Shown here one piece after another: positions 16,633 to 24,926 of a stretch of 38,456 nucleotides of DNA. Numbering within the stretch: position 1 is the first letter of the stretch; each line of letters begins with the position of its first letter. Under the pieces are notes generated by a model. The model saw only the letters and a program-made list of their open reading frames with translations, was not told the DNA's origin and made no database searches. The stretch comes from Palsa-872 sp036495195 (GTDB lineage Bacteria; Chloroflexota; Dormibacteria; Dormibacterales; Dormibacteraceae), in assembly GCA_036495195.1 (NCBI GenBank), contig DASXNH010000002.1, positions 1 to 38,456 on the forward strand. The letters are read 5' to 3'. A program made the position numbers and the translations under genes.

Positions 16633-16643
16633 CCGATCCGGCG

Positions 16644-16649
16644 TAATAT
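16644..16649 (+). promoter_or_regulatory. Putative -10 box for the TPP riboswitch transcript
   Basis: TAATAT, a near-consensus -10 in GC-rich surroundings, placed just before the riboswitch 5' side. It predicts a transcript start near 16655. No clear -35. Confidence 0.45.
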
Positions 16650-16654
16650 CGGCT

Positions 16655-16740
16655 GCAGGCGGGAGCTCGGGAGCCGGGCTGAGAGGGCGCATTCAGCGCC
16701 GACCGCATGAACCTGAACTGGGTAATGCCAGCGGAGGGAT
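16655..16740 (+). promoter_or_regulatory. TPP (THI-box) riboswitch
   Basis: Thiamine pyrophosphate riboswitch. The conserved elements are in the right order: CTGAGAGGG at 16679-16687, the variable P3 hairpin GGCGC/GCGCC up to 16700, GACCGC at 16701, and the 3' core TGAACCTGAACTGG followed by GTAATGCCAGCGGAGGGA ending at 16739. The ribosome-binding site of the permease gene, GGAGGG at 16733-16738, lies inside the 3' end of the aptamer. Ligand binding should therefore hide the site and block translation start 5 bases further on. Control is probably translational since no terminator is seen. The 5' boundary is approximate. Confidence 0.95.
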
Positions 16741-16743
16741 CCA

Positions 16744-18126
16744 ATGAGCGACACCACGACGACGCGTACCGAGGCCGCCGCCTTTGGCGAGGTCGAAAGC
16801 CAAGGCATCGACGTAATCCCCGCCGCGCAGCGTCACGGCAAGCCGCGCGAGCTCGGCTTCCTATGGGCCGGAGCGTTCGTGAACTACGCGAGCCTTTTCA
16901 CGGCCAGCCTGTTGACCACGTACTACGGGCTTGGCGTGTGGGACGGCCTGGCCGCAACCGCGCTGGGCACACTTGCCGCGGCCGCGATCCTCGGCCTCCT
17001 GAGCAACACGGGTCCGCGGACGGGGCTGCCTCAGATCGCATACACCCGGAGCATCTTCGGGTTGCGCGGCTCGTACGTCGGCGCGGCGCTGACCCTGTTC
17101 CTGGCCATCGGCTGGTTCGCCGTCGACTGCGTGATCGCCGCTCAAGCCGGCGCGCAGCTGCTGGGAGTAGGCGACCGAACGATCGTCTTCGGGCTGGTGG
17201 TCGTGGTCGCCGCGATCAGCGTGGGAGTGGCGATCTTCGGCCACCAGACCATCAAGGTGCTCGAGGCGTATGGCGCCATCGCGTTCGGAGCTGTCCTGGC
17301 CGTGCTGTTCGTGGTGCTGGCGCCCCAATTTCACTGGAACCAGGGCCCGACGGCATCAGGCGGCGATTACCCGGGGGCATTCGTCCTGGGCTTCATGACC
17401 TGCTTTGCGCTGGTGGCATCCTGGTACCCGTTCGCCAGCGACTATTCGCGGTACCTCCCGGTGTCCAGCTCGAAGCGCTCCGTGACGTTGTGGCCGGTTG
17501 TCGGCGTGATGCTGCCGATGCTCTTCCTGGGGCTGTTCGGACTGCTGCTGCCGACCATCGATGCGGGCCTGGCCGCGGAAAAAGGAGTGCTGGCTGTGAT
17601 CAGCGCTCACGCGCCGGGTTGGGCTGCGGTGCCGTTCTTCGTTTTCGTCGTCGCCGGCGAGATCTGGGCCAACTACCTCGACGTGTACACGGCCGGCCTC
17701 GTATCGCTGGCCATGGGCATCAAGGTGCCGCGATGGCAGGCCGCGTTGGGATGCGGCGTGCTCGGCACGGCGCTGGCTGCCTACGCCGTGCTCGTGAGCG
17801 ACTTCCACATTGCTTACGAGGACTTCTTGATCCTCACCTACCTCTGGGCGCCGGCATGGGCCGCGGTGGTGCTGCTGACCTTCTTCGTCTTCGAGGCGAA
17901 GCCACGGCCCGCGATGGCGCTGGCGGCCTGGGCGTCGGGCACAGCCGCCAGCCTGGTGTTCGTCAATTACGACAACCTCTTCAGCAACCTTGGGGGCGGA
18001 GCCGGCCATGGGCTTTTCAACCACAGCCTCATCGCGGCGCTGCACGGCGCGGACGTGAGCGGGCTGGTCAGTGCCGCCGTGGCGGCCGCCATCTACTTGG
18101 GCGCACGTCGCCTGGGGCCGGCATGA
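16744..18126 (+). CDS. NCS1 family permease, probable hydroxymethylpyrimidine importer (CytX-like)
   Basis: A 460-residue permease of the nucleobase:cation symporter-1 (cytosine/purine/thiamine-precursor) family with about 12 membrane helices. Family features include GFLWAGAFVNYASLFTASLL at helix 1, the IAYTRSIFGLRGS loop, and ASWYPFASDYSRYLP before helix 7. It is directly controlled by the TPP riboswitch and overlaps thiD by 4 bases (ATGA). This context points to uptake of a thiamine pyrimidine such as hydroxymethylpyrimidine, the role predicted for CytX, rather than cytosine. The transported compound is inferred from context only. Confidence 0.9.
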   Translation: MSDTTTTRTEAAAFGEVESQGIDVIPAAQRHGKPRELGFLWAGAFVNYASLFTASLLTTYYGLGVWDGLAATALGTLAAAAILGLLSNTGPRTGLPQIAYTRSIFGLRGSYVGAALTLFLAIGWFAVDCVIAAQAGAQLLGVGDRTIVFGLVVVVAAISVGVAIFGHQTIKVLEAYGAIAFGAVLAVLFVVLAPQFHWNQGPTASGGDYPGAFVLGFMTCFALVASWYPFASDYSRYLPVSSSKRSVTLWPVVGVMLPMLFLGLFGLLLPTIDAGLAAEKGVLAVISAHAPGWAAVPFFVFVVAGEIWANYLDVYTAGLVSLAMGIKVPRWQAALGCGVLGTALAAYAVLVSDFHIAYEDFLILTYLWAPAWAAVVLLTFFVFEAKPRPAMALAAWASGTAASLVFVNYDNLFSNLGGGAGHGLFNHSLIAALHGADVSGLVSAAVAAAIYLGARRLGPA

Positions 18127-18914
18127 GGTTGCCGGTTGCACTCACCATCGCGGGGTCGGACTCCGGTGGCGGAGCCGGCATTCAAGCCGACCTCAAGACC
18201 TTCGCCGCACTGGGCGTGCACGGCACCTCGGCGATCACCGCGATCACCGCGCAGAACACGCTAACAGTCACCGACATCTTCGAGCTGCCCATTCAGACGA
18301 TCACTGCTCAGATTGCGGTCATCGTGAGCGACTTCGATGTCCGCGCGGCCAAGACAGGGATGCTCGCATCGGCCGAGATCATCGACGGCGTCGCGGTCGC
18401 AATCACCAAAAGCCGGATCAAAAACCTCGTCGTCGATCCCGTGATGGTCGCCAAGGGCGGCGCCAGGCTGCTCCACGAAGACGCGGTCGCATCGCTGCGC
18501 CAGCGGCTCATCCCTCTGGCGGCGGTCATCACTCCCAACCTGCCCGAGGCCGAAGTGATTCTGGGCCGGCAGGTGCGAACGCTCACCGAGCGCCGTGGCG
18601 CCGCCCGTGACCTGGTCGCCCTCGGTGCGCGGGCCGCCGTCGTCAAGGGCGGCCATGCGGAAGGCGACGTGACCGATGTGTATTGGGACGGCACGGAGAT
18701 GGTCGAGTTGGCGGGGACCAGGGTGCCGACCGCCAACACGCACGGAAGCGGGTGCGTCTTTTCAGCCGCCATCGCCGCCGGGCTGGCCAAAGGACTCGAC
18801 ACGCTGGCGGCGGTCCGAGTCGCGAAGGAGTTCATTGGCGGTGCAATCGAGCATGCACTCGAGATCGGCCATGGTCACGGCCCGGTCAATCCGATGTTCG
18901 AGCATCGCTCGTAA
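18123..18914 (+). CDS. thiD: Hydroxymethylpyrimidine/phosphomethylpyrimidine kinase ThiD
   Basis: A 263-residue kinase that phosphorylates hydroxymethylpyrimidine and then its monophosphate in thiamine synthesis. The substrate loop TIAGSDSGGGAGIQADLKTF is at 8-27, VDPVM near 107, TPNLPEAE follows, and the anion-hole motif NTHGSGC is at 205-211 with C211 at the place of the catalytic cysteine. Length is usual for ThiD, with no fused ThiE or TenA. The start at 18123 gives an ATGA overlap with the permease, so both are under the same riboswitch. The longer open frame reading back through the permease gene is a shadow. Confidence 0.95.
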   Translation: MRLPVALTIAGSDSGGGAGIQADLKTFAALGVHGTSAITAITAQNTLTVTDIFELPIQTITAQIAVIVSDFDVRAAKTGMLASAEIIDGVAVAITKSRIKNLVVDPVMVAKGGARLLHEDAVASLRQRLIPLAAVITPNLPEAEVILGRQVRTLTERRGAARDLVALGARAAVVKGGHAEGDVTDVYWDGTEMVELAGTRVPTANTHGSGCVFSAAIAAGLAKGLDTLAAVRVAKEFIGGAIEHALEIGHGHGPVNPMFEHRS

Positions 18915-18953
18915 ATGGCACGCGCGATGAAGGGCTCCGGCACTTCTGAGCGT

Positions 18954-18959
18954 TAAGCT
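18954..18959 (+). promoter_or_regulatory. Putative -10 box, leaderless start of the proline-rich membrane protein
   Basis: TAAGCT, 7 bases (ggtcgcc) before ATG 18967 and no ribosome-binding site. Confidence 0.45.
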
Positions 18960-18966
18960 GGTCGCC

Positions 18967-19854
18967 ATGCCCAGAACAAGGAAGAGCGCCTCCGGACAGC
19001 CGCCGGCGAATCAGGATCTGCCGAAAGCCGACGAGGGCGATGCCGCCGCGATGGCGCATGTCTCGGCCGACGAGCTCGCCGGGAGTCCGGACGTTTTTGC
19101 CGCCAAGCGATCGTCGAGTTCCAGCTTCGACGCCCCGGCCGGCGAGGAGACCACCGCCCAGACTCACGCTTCCGAAGCCCAAGTGCCGGCCGCAACGCCG
19201 GAGCCGCCTTCGGCACCCAGCGAGCCGATAGTTGTCCCGCTCGAGCCACCGGCCTCTCGAATCGAGCTGCCGCCTCCGCCGGCGCCTGTGCCACCGCCGC
19301 CCCATGTGCCGTCCCCACCACCGGTGCGCAGGAGCGGCGCTGGGATTGCTTTGGGCGTGGTCCTGGTCGTGGTTGGGATGTTCTACCTCGTAGTGCAGAT
19401 CGCGGCGGTCGATCTCAGCTCGTTTGGCTGGCCGCTGATCGTGATCATCCCTGGGGTGACGCTGTTGATCGTGGGGATCATCAGCCTCGGCAGCGGAGCA
19501 GCGATACCGGGCGGGATCCTCACGATGGTTGGGCTGGTCCTCGCCTACCAGAACAGCACCGGGCACTGGACCAGCTGGGCTTACGCGTGGGCCCTCGTCG
19601 CACCTGGCGGTGTCGGATTGGGACTGTTCCTGCAGGGCCTCCGTGAGCGGAATAGCAGTCTCGTCAGACAGGGCCGCTCGCTGATGTTCATCGCAGCGTT
19701 GATCTTCATGGTGGGGTTCGTCTTCTTCGAGTCGATCCTCAACATCAGCAACATCAACGATCAGCCCGTGGTCAGGGCAGCGCTGCCGGCGCTGTTCATC
19801 GTCATCGGCCTCCTGCTGCTGGCCAGGAGCATCTCCAACAGCCGCAGAGCCTGA
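18967..19854 (+). CDS. Membrane protein with long proline-rich N-terminal region
   Basis: 295 residues in two parts. Residues 1-122 are low-complexity and polar, rich in Ala, Pro, Ser and Glu, ending in a proline stretch (PPPPAPVPPPP). Residues 123-295 hold about five hydrophobic segments, starting GIALGVVLVVVGMFYLVVQIA and including FGWPLIVIIPGVTLLIVGI and LPALFIVIGLLLLARS; this part resembles the DUF5668/LiaF-type membrane domain (helix-helix plus the F/W-WPLxLIxxG pattern). The family match is tentative. The N-terminus lacks a signal peptide, so it probably stays in the cytoplasm. It stands 52 bases after thiD but appears to have its own -10 box. Confidence 0.75.
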   Translation: MPRTRKSASGQPPANQDLPKADEGDAAAMAHVSADELAGSPDVFAAKRSSSSSFDAPAGEETTAQTHASEAQVPAATPEPPSAPSEPIVVPLEPPASRIELPPPPAPVPPPPHVPSPPPVRRSGAGIALGVVLVVVGMFYLVVQIAAVDLSSFGWPLIVIIPGVTLLIVGIISLGSGAAIPGGILTMVGLVLAYQNSTGHWTSWAYAWALVAPGGVGLGLFLQGLRERNSSLVRQGRSLMFIAALIFMVGFVFFESILNISNINDQPVVRAALPALFIVIGLLLLARSISNSRRA

Positions 19855-19870
19855 AACGAGCCTTCCGCCG

Positions 19871-20923
19871 CTAGGTTGACGAGCCTCGAAGGTTCAGCTT
19901 TTCCCGGCTGATCTGGTACTCGGTCCCAGCTCGGTACTCCTTGAACCCCATCTTCTTGTTGATACCGAGCATCGGCGCGTTAGAGCCCGCATTCTCGGTG
20001 GCGACCACCACCACGTCCGGGTAGCGCTCGTGGACGTGAAGCAGCATGGCGGCCTTCAGCCACTTGCCCAGTCCACGCCCACGGGCGTCGCCGCGCACGC
20101 CCGTAAACCCTTGATGGATGGTGCCTGGCTTCCACGACGGCGCATAAGTCATGTCGGTGATCCCGGAGATGACCCCGTCCGGTTCGCGCGTGAGCATCGT
20201 GTGGTCATTGGCACCCTGTTCGTCGAGGCGCTCAATCCAATCCTTCATATGGGCCGGCGTGACGACGATGTCGCCGTGGTCCAGCTGCTCCCAAGGCATC
20301 GTGTTGAGCATCGTCGAGAACTGCGGGCAGTAGTCCTCCCACATCTCCTCGGGAAGATGGCCGTCGTAGACCTCGAGCTTGGTCGTCGGTGACTTGCGCG
20401 CTCCTTCCTTTGCCCATCTCTTCAACATCGCCCAATCCACCGACCGGAGGTCCAACCGATTCTCCGCACCGCCGAACCTGGACTCCGCTCCAATCCAATT
20501 GAGGAATGCGTGACCGGACGTCTCCTCGGTGCCCATCGACAGAGTCGTGCAGCCGTGCCGGTCCATCAGCTCAACCGCGAGCGGAATCCATGCGCGCCCA
20601 ATCCCGCGGCGCCTCTGGTCCTGCCGCACTGACGCGTCGGCCCACAGGATGTGTTTGTTCGACTCGTATCCGGGCGAGCCAGGCTTCGCCGTGCTGGCGG
20701 TGAACCAGCTCAGCAACACTCCATCGCGAACGAGCTCGTAGCGGTACCGGATATCAAACGGATCATTGTGTTTGAGGTCCTTCTCCGTCAGGTCGTCCGG
20801 TTTGACAGGGTCGTCTGGTCGCACCTCGGCATGGCGAAGGCGGCGAAAGAGGTGATAGCGCGACCAGAATTCGCGCGATGCGCTCCTGCTGTCCACCGCC
20901 GCCGGCGATAGGTTGCCGGTCAT
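19871..20923 (-). CDS. Double-domain GNAT N-acetyltransferase
   Basis: A 350-residue protein with two tandem GNAT folds. The acetyl-CoA loop of the first is VRQDQRRRGIGRAW (near residue 100) and of the second GVRGDARGRGLGKWL (near 285), followed by VVVATENAGSNAPMLGINKKMGFKEYR, the usual C-terminal strand-helix of GNATs. Two-GNAT proteins of this size occur in Actinobacteria-like and Chloroflexota-like genomes (the MshD layout), but the acceptor substrate is not predictable. ATG 20923 is preceded at 9 bases by TATCCT (20933-20938, minus strand), so it may be leaderless. It converges on the membrane-protein gene, with 16 bases between stops. Confidence 0.88.
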   Translation of the reverse strand: MTGNLSPAAVDSRSASREFWSRYHLFRRLRHAEVRPDDPVKPDDLTEKDLKHNDPFDIRYRYELVRDGVLLSWFTASTAKPGSPGYESNKHILWADASVRQDQRRRGIGRAWIPLAVELMDRHGCTTLSMGTEETSGHAFLNWIGAESRFGGAENRLDLRSVDWAMLKRWAKEGARKSPTTKLEVYDGHLPEEMWEDYCPQFSTMLNTMPWEQLDHGDIVVTPAHMKDWIERLDEQGANDHTMLTREPDGVISGITDMTYAPSWKPGTIHQGFTGVRGDARGRGLGKWLKAAMLLHVHERYPDVVVVATENAGSNAPMLGINKKMGFKEYRAGTEYQISREKLNLRGSST

Positions 20924-20969
20924 GAGAGGGAGAGGATAATCGCTACCTCATGGCGTCGCAAAAAGGCCC

Positions 20970-21716
20970 CTAGTCCGCAGGTCGAGACTCCATCCGTTCC
21001 CCGGGACGGGGGCGCCGGATCGGCGGCGCTTCCGCGTCGACCGCAACCCTGTGCAGCTCGCGCATCGCGCTCAGGAGCTGTTCGGTGGGAACACCGAACG
21101 CGTTATGGATGACTCCGTCGTAATAGGCGAGGTTGCTCCAGCGCTGGCGCCATGTCTTGGGCACGCGCACGAGAGCATGGTTGAGCCGGTAGTACACGAC
21201 GTTGGGCACGAGCTTCGGGTCCTGCCACTCCCCACTCTCCGACATCCGCGCGGCCCTGAACGCGCCTGAGCGCGCCCCGATCAGCTCGGTCACGTGAATC
21301 CAACGCACCACTCGCTCGTGGCCGGGCAGCCCAATTCGAAAGCCGTCCTGGGTCAACGTCAGCGGCTCGCCCAGGTTCTGCATCGCGGTGAAATAGAAGG
21401 CGTTGATGCCGACCATGACCACCACTGTCAGGGGCACCACCAGCGGGTACGACGGGTTGGCAAGGAGGGCCAGCGCCAGGGCCGCCGGAAACGCGATCCA
21501 GCCCGCAACTCGAAGCCGACGCACCGCGCTCGGCAGGCTGGGCGCCTTCAAAGTCACGTCAGCTCCCGGGCCGGCCATCAACAAGACCGGCGGCACGTGA
21601 CCGCGCCGCCAGGCCTCTCGAATCCGGATCGCGGTCGCGGTGGTGCCGCCAATCCCGACGACATAGATGGTCAGGAAGGCGACGGTGACCAGCAGCCACA
21701 CCGCCCGGGCGTCCAT
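20970..21716 (-). CDS. Membrane protein of unknown function
   Basis: 248 residues. One N-terminal membrane helix (WLLVTVAFLTIYVVGIGG), a cytoplasmic-type segment, then two close hydrophobic segments (VAGWIAFPAALALALLA and PLVVPLTVVVMVGINAFYF). The C-terminal 130 residues are soluble, with beta-strand character (LTLTQDGFRIGLPGHERVVRWIHVTELIG), perhaps a PH-like domain, but I cannot name the family. ATG 21716 is preferred to the TTG one codon earlier because TACAAT ends 7 bases before the ATG. It lies downstream of the repeat-containing gap and ahead of the GNAT gene on the same strand, with 46 bases between. Confidence 0.72.
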   Translation of the reverse strand: MDARAVWLLVTVAFLTIYVVGIGGTTATAIRIREAWRRGHVPPVLLMAGPGADVTLKAPSLPSAVRRLRVAGWIAFPAALALALLANPSYPLVVPLTVVVMVGINAFYFTAMQNLGEPLTLTQDGFRIGLPGHERVVRWIHVTELIGARSGAFRAARMSESGEWQDPKLVPNVVYYRLNHALVRVPKTWRQRWSNLAYYDGVIHNAFGVPTEQLLSAMRELHRVAVDAEAPPIRRPRPGERMESRPAD

Positions 21717-21723
21717 CAACCGG

Positions 21724-21729
21724 ATTGTA
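21724..21729 (-). promoter_or_regulatory. Putative -10 box, leaderless start of the 248-aa membrane protein
   Basis: TACAAT on the minus strand, 7 bases before ATG 21716, without a ribosome-binding site. Confidence 0.5.
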
Positions 21730-22099
21730 GGTTGGGCGCTTGGGTCACAAGGAAGACGGCATTGATTTGTGGGCTGCCCACTACCTACTTTGCGCCCGGC
21801 TGCCTAGGATTGGTGACACCACACCCTCTTCGCGGCGCGAGCCTCCTGTCGCTTGGCAGGGGGCTCGTGTCAATTCACGGGCAAAGCAGGCTTTTATCAA
21901 GGGCAAGGCAGGCCTTGCCCTTGGGATGCAGTTACACGGTGCCCGGAGGTGTTTGGAGGAGGCATAGGTGACGGCCGGAGTAAATCCGGCCTGCCGGCCA
22001 CGTTTGGGTTCTGGTTAGGCCGCTTTTACACAGTGCCTGTAGGTGCGCATAGGTGACGGCCGGGATAGATCCGGCCTGCTGGCCGCGTTCGGGTTCTGG
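21730..22099. other. Non-coding 370-bp gap between pntB and the membrane protein gene
   Basis: No convincing gene. Short open frames here have no family resemblance and no ribosome-binding site. It holds a perfect 8-bp stem with a 4-base loop, GGGCAAGG/CCTTGCCC at 21901-21920, and two tandem repeat units at 21932-22114. Either hairpin could stop pntB transcription, but neither is followed by a T-run on the minus strand. Confidence 0.6.
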
Positions 22100-22114
22100 T
22101 TAGGCCGCTTTTAC
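21932..22114. repeat. Two tandem copies of a ~90-bp block containing the pntB 3' end
   Basis: Copy A runs 21932-22025 and copy B 22026-22114. Their 68-bp cores (21962-22029 and 22047-22114, period 85) differ at about six positions. Copy B includes the last four codons and stop of pntB (22100-22114), and copy A repeats those same 15 bases at 22015-22029 outside any gene. Each copy has a hairpin; in copy A it is a perfect 7-bp stem GGCCGGA/TCCGGCC at 21973-21991. This looks like a local duplication of the pntB terminus and downstream region. Confidence 0.85.
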
Positions 22115-23485
22115 GGCGCTGACCAGGCTGGTCAGGGATTCTTTTGCATCTCCGAAGAACATCATCGTCTTCGGGTCGAACATCAGCTCGTTGTCGATGC
22201 CCGCGAATCCCGGTCGCATCGACCGCTTCATGAACACGATGTTCTTGGCCTGGTCCGCGTTCAGAATCGGCATCCCGAAGATGGGGCTGCCCGGCGAGGT
22301 GCGTGCGGCTGGATTGACCACGTCGTTGGCGCCGACGATCAGCACGACATCGGCATTCTTGAACTCATCGTTGATCTCGTCCATCTCCTTGAGCTGCTCA
22401 TAAGGAACGTTGGCCTCGGCGAGCAAGACGTTCATGTGCCCTGGCATACGGCCCGCCACGGGATGGATCGCATAGCTCACTTCGACGCCACGCTTCTCGA
22501 GGAGCTCTGCCAGCTCGCGAACGGCGTGCTGTGCCTGGGCGACAGCCAGTCCGTAGCCAGGGACGATGATCACGCGTCGCGAATAGGCCAGCAGCGTGCC
22601 GAGGTCCTCCGCCGACGCCGACCTCACGCTGCGTCCCTCCTGCCCAGTCACCGCCGCGCCGCCGCTTCGAACCTGGCCGAACGCGCCAAACAGCACGTTG
22701 GTCAGAGAGCGCCCCATCGCATCGCTCATGAGCTTGGTCAAGAGGCTTCCGGAGGCTCCGACCAGGGTCCCCGCAACGATGAGCGCGAAGTTCTTGAGCG
22801 TAAACCCGCTCGCCGCCACCGCGAGGCCCGTGAACGCATTCAGCATCGAGATCACGACCGGCATGTCGGCCCCGCCTATGGGCAGCACGAACGCCACCCC
22901 GAGAACCAGGGCAAGGATCATGAGAGCTATGAAAGAAAAGGGGACTGAGGCGACCGCCAGCACGGCGATTGCGAAACCGATGATCGCGGCCGCCAGCAGT
23001 CCGTTGACGAGCTGCTGCCCGGGATACGTGATCGGAGTGCCGGTCAAAAGCTCCTGCAGCTTCAAGAAGGCGACCAGGCTGCCGGCAAACGAGACCGATC
23101 CGATGACGATGCTGAAGACGCTTGGAAAGGCGACTGTGAAAGCCGGGTGCTCACCGAAGGCAAGGAGCTCGGCGACAGCCACCAATGCCGCCGCACCGCC
23201 GCCGACGCCATTGAACAGCGCGACCATCTGCGGGATCGCGGTCATCTTCACGCGCCGCGCCCCGACCACCCCCACGACCGTCCCGATGGCGACGCCGATC
23301 AGGATGATCGTCACACCGGCGCGCGTGAAATGGAGCAGCGGAAGTGTCGCGAGGAGTGCGATCACCATGCCGGCCGCCGCGGTGAAGTTGCCGTTGCGGG
23401 CGCCCTTCGGCGAGCTGAGCTGCTTGAGCCCGAGAATGAAGAGCACCGCCGCGACCAGGTAAGCGAGAGCGATCGCGATCGTCAT
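22100..23485 (-). CDS. pntB: NAD(P) transhydrogenase beta subunit
   Basis: A 461-residue beta subunit of proton-translocating transhydrogenase. Residues 1-265 are membrane helices (domain II part), including the conserved GGADMPVVISMLNAFTGLA. The C-terminal soluble NADP(H)-binding domain III runs from about 285 to 461, with IVPGYGLAVAQAQHAVRELAELL, GRMPGHMNVLLAEANVPY, VLIVGANDVVNPAA and MPILNADQAKNIVFMKRSM. It starts with ATG 23485, overlapping pntAB by 4 bases (ATGA). The enzyme uses the proton gradient to make NADPH from NADH. Its 3' end is duplicated downstream. Confidence 0.96.
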   Translation of the reverse strand: MTIAIALAYLVAAVLFILGLKQLSSPKGARNGNFTAAAGMVIALLATLPLLHFTRAGVTIILIGVAIGTVVGVVGARRVKMTAIPQMVALFNGVGGGAAALVAVAELLAFGEHPAFTVAFPSVFSIVIGSVSFAGSLVAFLKLQELLTGTPITYPGQQLVNGLLAAAIIGFAIAVLAVASVPFSFIALMILALVLGVAFVLPIGGADMPVVISMLNAFTGLAVAASGFTLKNFALIVAGTLVGASGSLLTKLMSDAMGRSLTNVLFGAFGQVRSGGAAVTGQEGRSVRSASAEDLGTLLAYSRRVIIVPGYGLAVAQAQHAVRELAELLEKRGVEVSYAIHPVAGRMPGHMNVLLAEANVPYEQLKEMDEINDEFKNADVVLIVGANDVVNPAARTSPGSPIFGMPILNADQAKNIVFMKRSMRPGFAGIDNELMFDPKTMMFFGDAKESLTSLVSAVKAA

Positions 23486-23793
23486 TTCGGCTGTGCGGTT
23501 GTCTTGGGCGCCTGGCGCCCCTTGAACATCTCGAGCATTCGGTCGGTCACCACGAATCCGCCGACGACGTTGGTGGTGGCCAGTGTCACCGCGACCAGTC
23601 CGATCCCGATATTGATCGGGGTGCTCGCGCCGGCGGCGATCACGATCGCACCCACGAGGATGATGCCGTGTATCGCGTTGGTGCCTGACATCAGCGGTGT
23701 GTGCAGGATCGTCGGAACCTTGGAGATGACCTCGATGCCGACGAAGATCGCCAGCACGAAGAACGTCAGCTCGTTGAGAAGCTCGTTGTTCAC
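23482..23793 (-). CDS. pntAB: NAD(P) transhydrogenase alpha subunit, membrane part
   Basis: A 103-residue membrane subunit corresponding to the C-terminal membrane part of PntA. It has three helices (LNELTFFVLAIFVGIEVI, HGIILVGAIVIAAG and IGIGLVAVTLATTNVVGGFVV) with the signature PTILHTPLMSGTNAIHGI. GTG 23793 is the start, giving a GTGA overlap with the end of pntAA. The 22-codon longer frame reads inside pntAA and has no transhydrogenase sequence. This split, three-gene arrangement (AA, AB, B) is the Rhodospirillum-type, unlike the two-gene E. coli type. Confidence 0.94.
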   Translation of the reverse strand: MNNELLNELTFFVLAIFVGIEVISKVPTILHTPLMSGTNAIHGIILVGAIVIAAGASTPINIGIGLVAVTLATTNVVGGFVVTDRMLEMFKGRQAPKTTAQPK

Positions 23794-24926
23794 GCGGTGC
23801 TCGGGGAAATCAGTTGCCTGGCCCTCTCGTTGACGATCTCTCCGCCGTGCGTGACGCACGCGCCCTTCGTGATCTCGTCAGTGAAATCCAGCTTTATGGC
23901 GCCGTCGTGGACCAGGTGCAGAAGAAGGTTGGCGACGTTGCGAGCATAAAGCTGGCTGGCATGGAGCGGCATCGTCGACGGTACGTTCCGGGTGCCGATT
24001 ATGGTGAGGCCGCCGACGACGACGTCCTCACCGGCCTTCGTCAGCTCGACGTTGCCGCCCGTCTCGGCAGCCAGGTCGACGATGATCGAGCCGGGCCGCA
24101 TCCCTTTAACCATGTCGGCAGTGACAAGGAGCGGTGCGCGCCGCCCGGGGATCGCTGCGGTCGTGATGACCACATCAGATTTCGCGATGTGCTCGCCGAT
24201 AAGCTCCCGCTGCTTGCGGAGGAACTCCTCTGACTGCTCGCGCGCGTATCCGCCCTGGCCCTCCTGGGCTTCGAGCGGAAGCTCGATGAACGTCGCGCCG
24301 AGCGACTTGACCTCATCCTTAACGGCCGGCCGCACGTCGTAGGCGGAGACCACAGCTCCCAATCGCCGCGCTGTGGCAATGGCCTGAAGGCCGGCGACCC
24401 CAGCGCCCATGACAAGCACCCGGGCGGGCGCCACAGTGCCGGCCGCGGTCATCATCATCGGAAAGAACTTGCCCAGGCGGGCCGCCGCCATCAGGACCGC
24501 CTTGTAGCCTGCCGCCGATGCCTGCGACGAAAGTGCATCCATCGACTGGGCACGCGAGATTCGCGGCACCAGCTCCAGGCTGAATGCGGTCACGCCACGC
24601 TTGGCGAGCGCGGCGACCAGGTCGCCCTGGGTGGCGGGCTGGAGAAAGCTGATGAGCACAGCGCCCTTTTGCAGAAGGTCCACCTCGCCGGCGGACGGCG
24701 CCTGCACCTTGAGGACGACATCGGCAGCCTTCAGAAGTGCTGCCTCGCCGCTCACGATCTTGGCCCCGGCGGCCTCGTAGGCCTCGTCAGGGACGAAGGC
24801 GCTCGAGCCGGCTCCCTGCTCCACGCTGACCTCCAGCCCGGCAGCGATCAGCTTGGTCGCGGTGTCGGGAACGAGCGCTACCCGTCGCTCATCCTGAGCA
24901 GTCTCTTTGGGGATGGCGACCTTCAC
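23790..24926 (-). CDS. pntA: NAD(P) transhydrogenase alpha subunit, NAD-binding part
   Basis: A 378-residue soluble NAD(H)-binding domain I, alanine-dehydrogenase-like. MKVAIPKETAQDERRVALVP at the N-terminus, RISRAQSMDALSSQA (the RQD loop region, about 122-136) and the Rossmann motif VLVMGAGVAGLQAIATARRLGA at 170-191 are diagnostic. First gene of pntAA-AB-B; GTG 24926 is the start. A TACAGT hexamer lies 9 bases upstream (24936-24941, minus strand) and there is no ribosome-binding site. Its promoter region is shared with the divergent korAB operon. Confidence 0.95.
   Translation of the reverse strand: MKVAIPKETAQDERRVALVPDTATKLIAAGLEVSVEQGAGSSAFVPDEAYEAAGAKIVSGEAALLKAADVVLKVQAPSAGEVDLLQKGAVLISFLQPATQGDLVAALAKRGVTAFSLELVPRISRAQSMDALSSQASAAGYKAVLMAAARLGKFFPMMMTAAGTVAPARVLVMGAGVAGLQAIATARRLGAVVSAYDVRPAVKDEVKSLGATFIELPLEAQEGQGGYAREQSEEFLRKQRELIGEHIAKSDVVITTAAIPGRRAPLLVTADMVKGMRPGSIIVDLAAETGGNVELTKAGEDVVVGGLTIIGTRNVPSTMPLHASQLYARNVANLLLHLVHDGAIKLDFTDEITKGACVTHGGEIVNERARQLISPSTA

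Noticed and set aside
16707..18125. Long frame reading through the riboswitch and the permease into thiD
   Set aside because: Its first 470 codons are arginine-rich shadow sequence out of frame with the permease; only the thiD part from 18123 is real.
21901..21920. Perfect 8-bp stem GGGCAAGG/CCTTGCCC as a pntB terminator
   Set aside because: About 180 bases from the pntB stop and not followed by a T-run in the minus direction; noted only as part of the gap.
21740..22056. Short plus-strand frames in the gap next to pntB
   Set aside because: They run through the tandem repeats, have no ribosome-binding site and no recognisable sequence.
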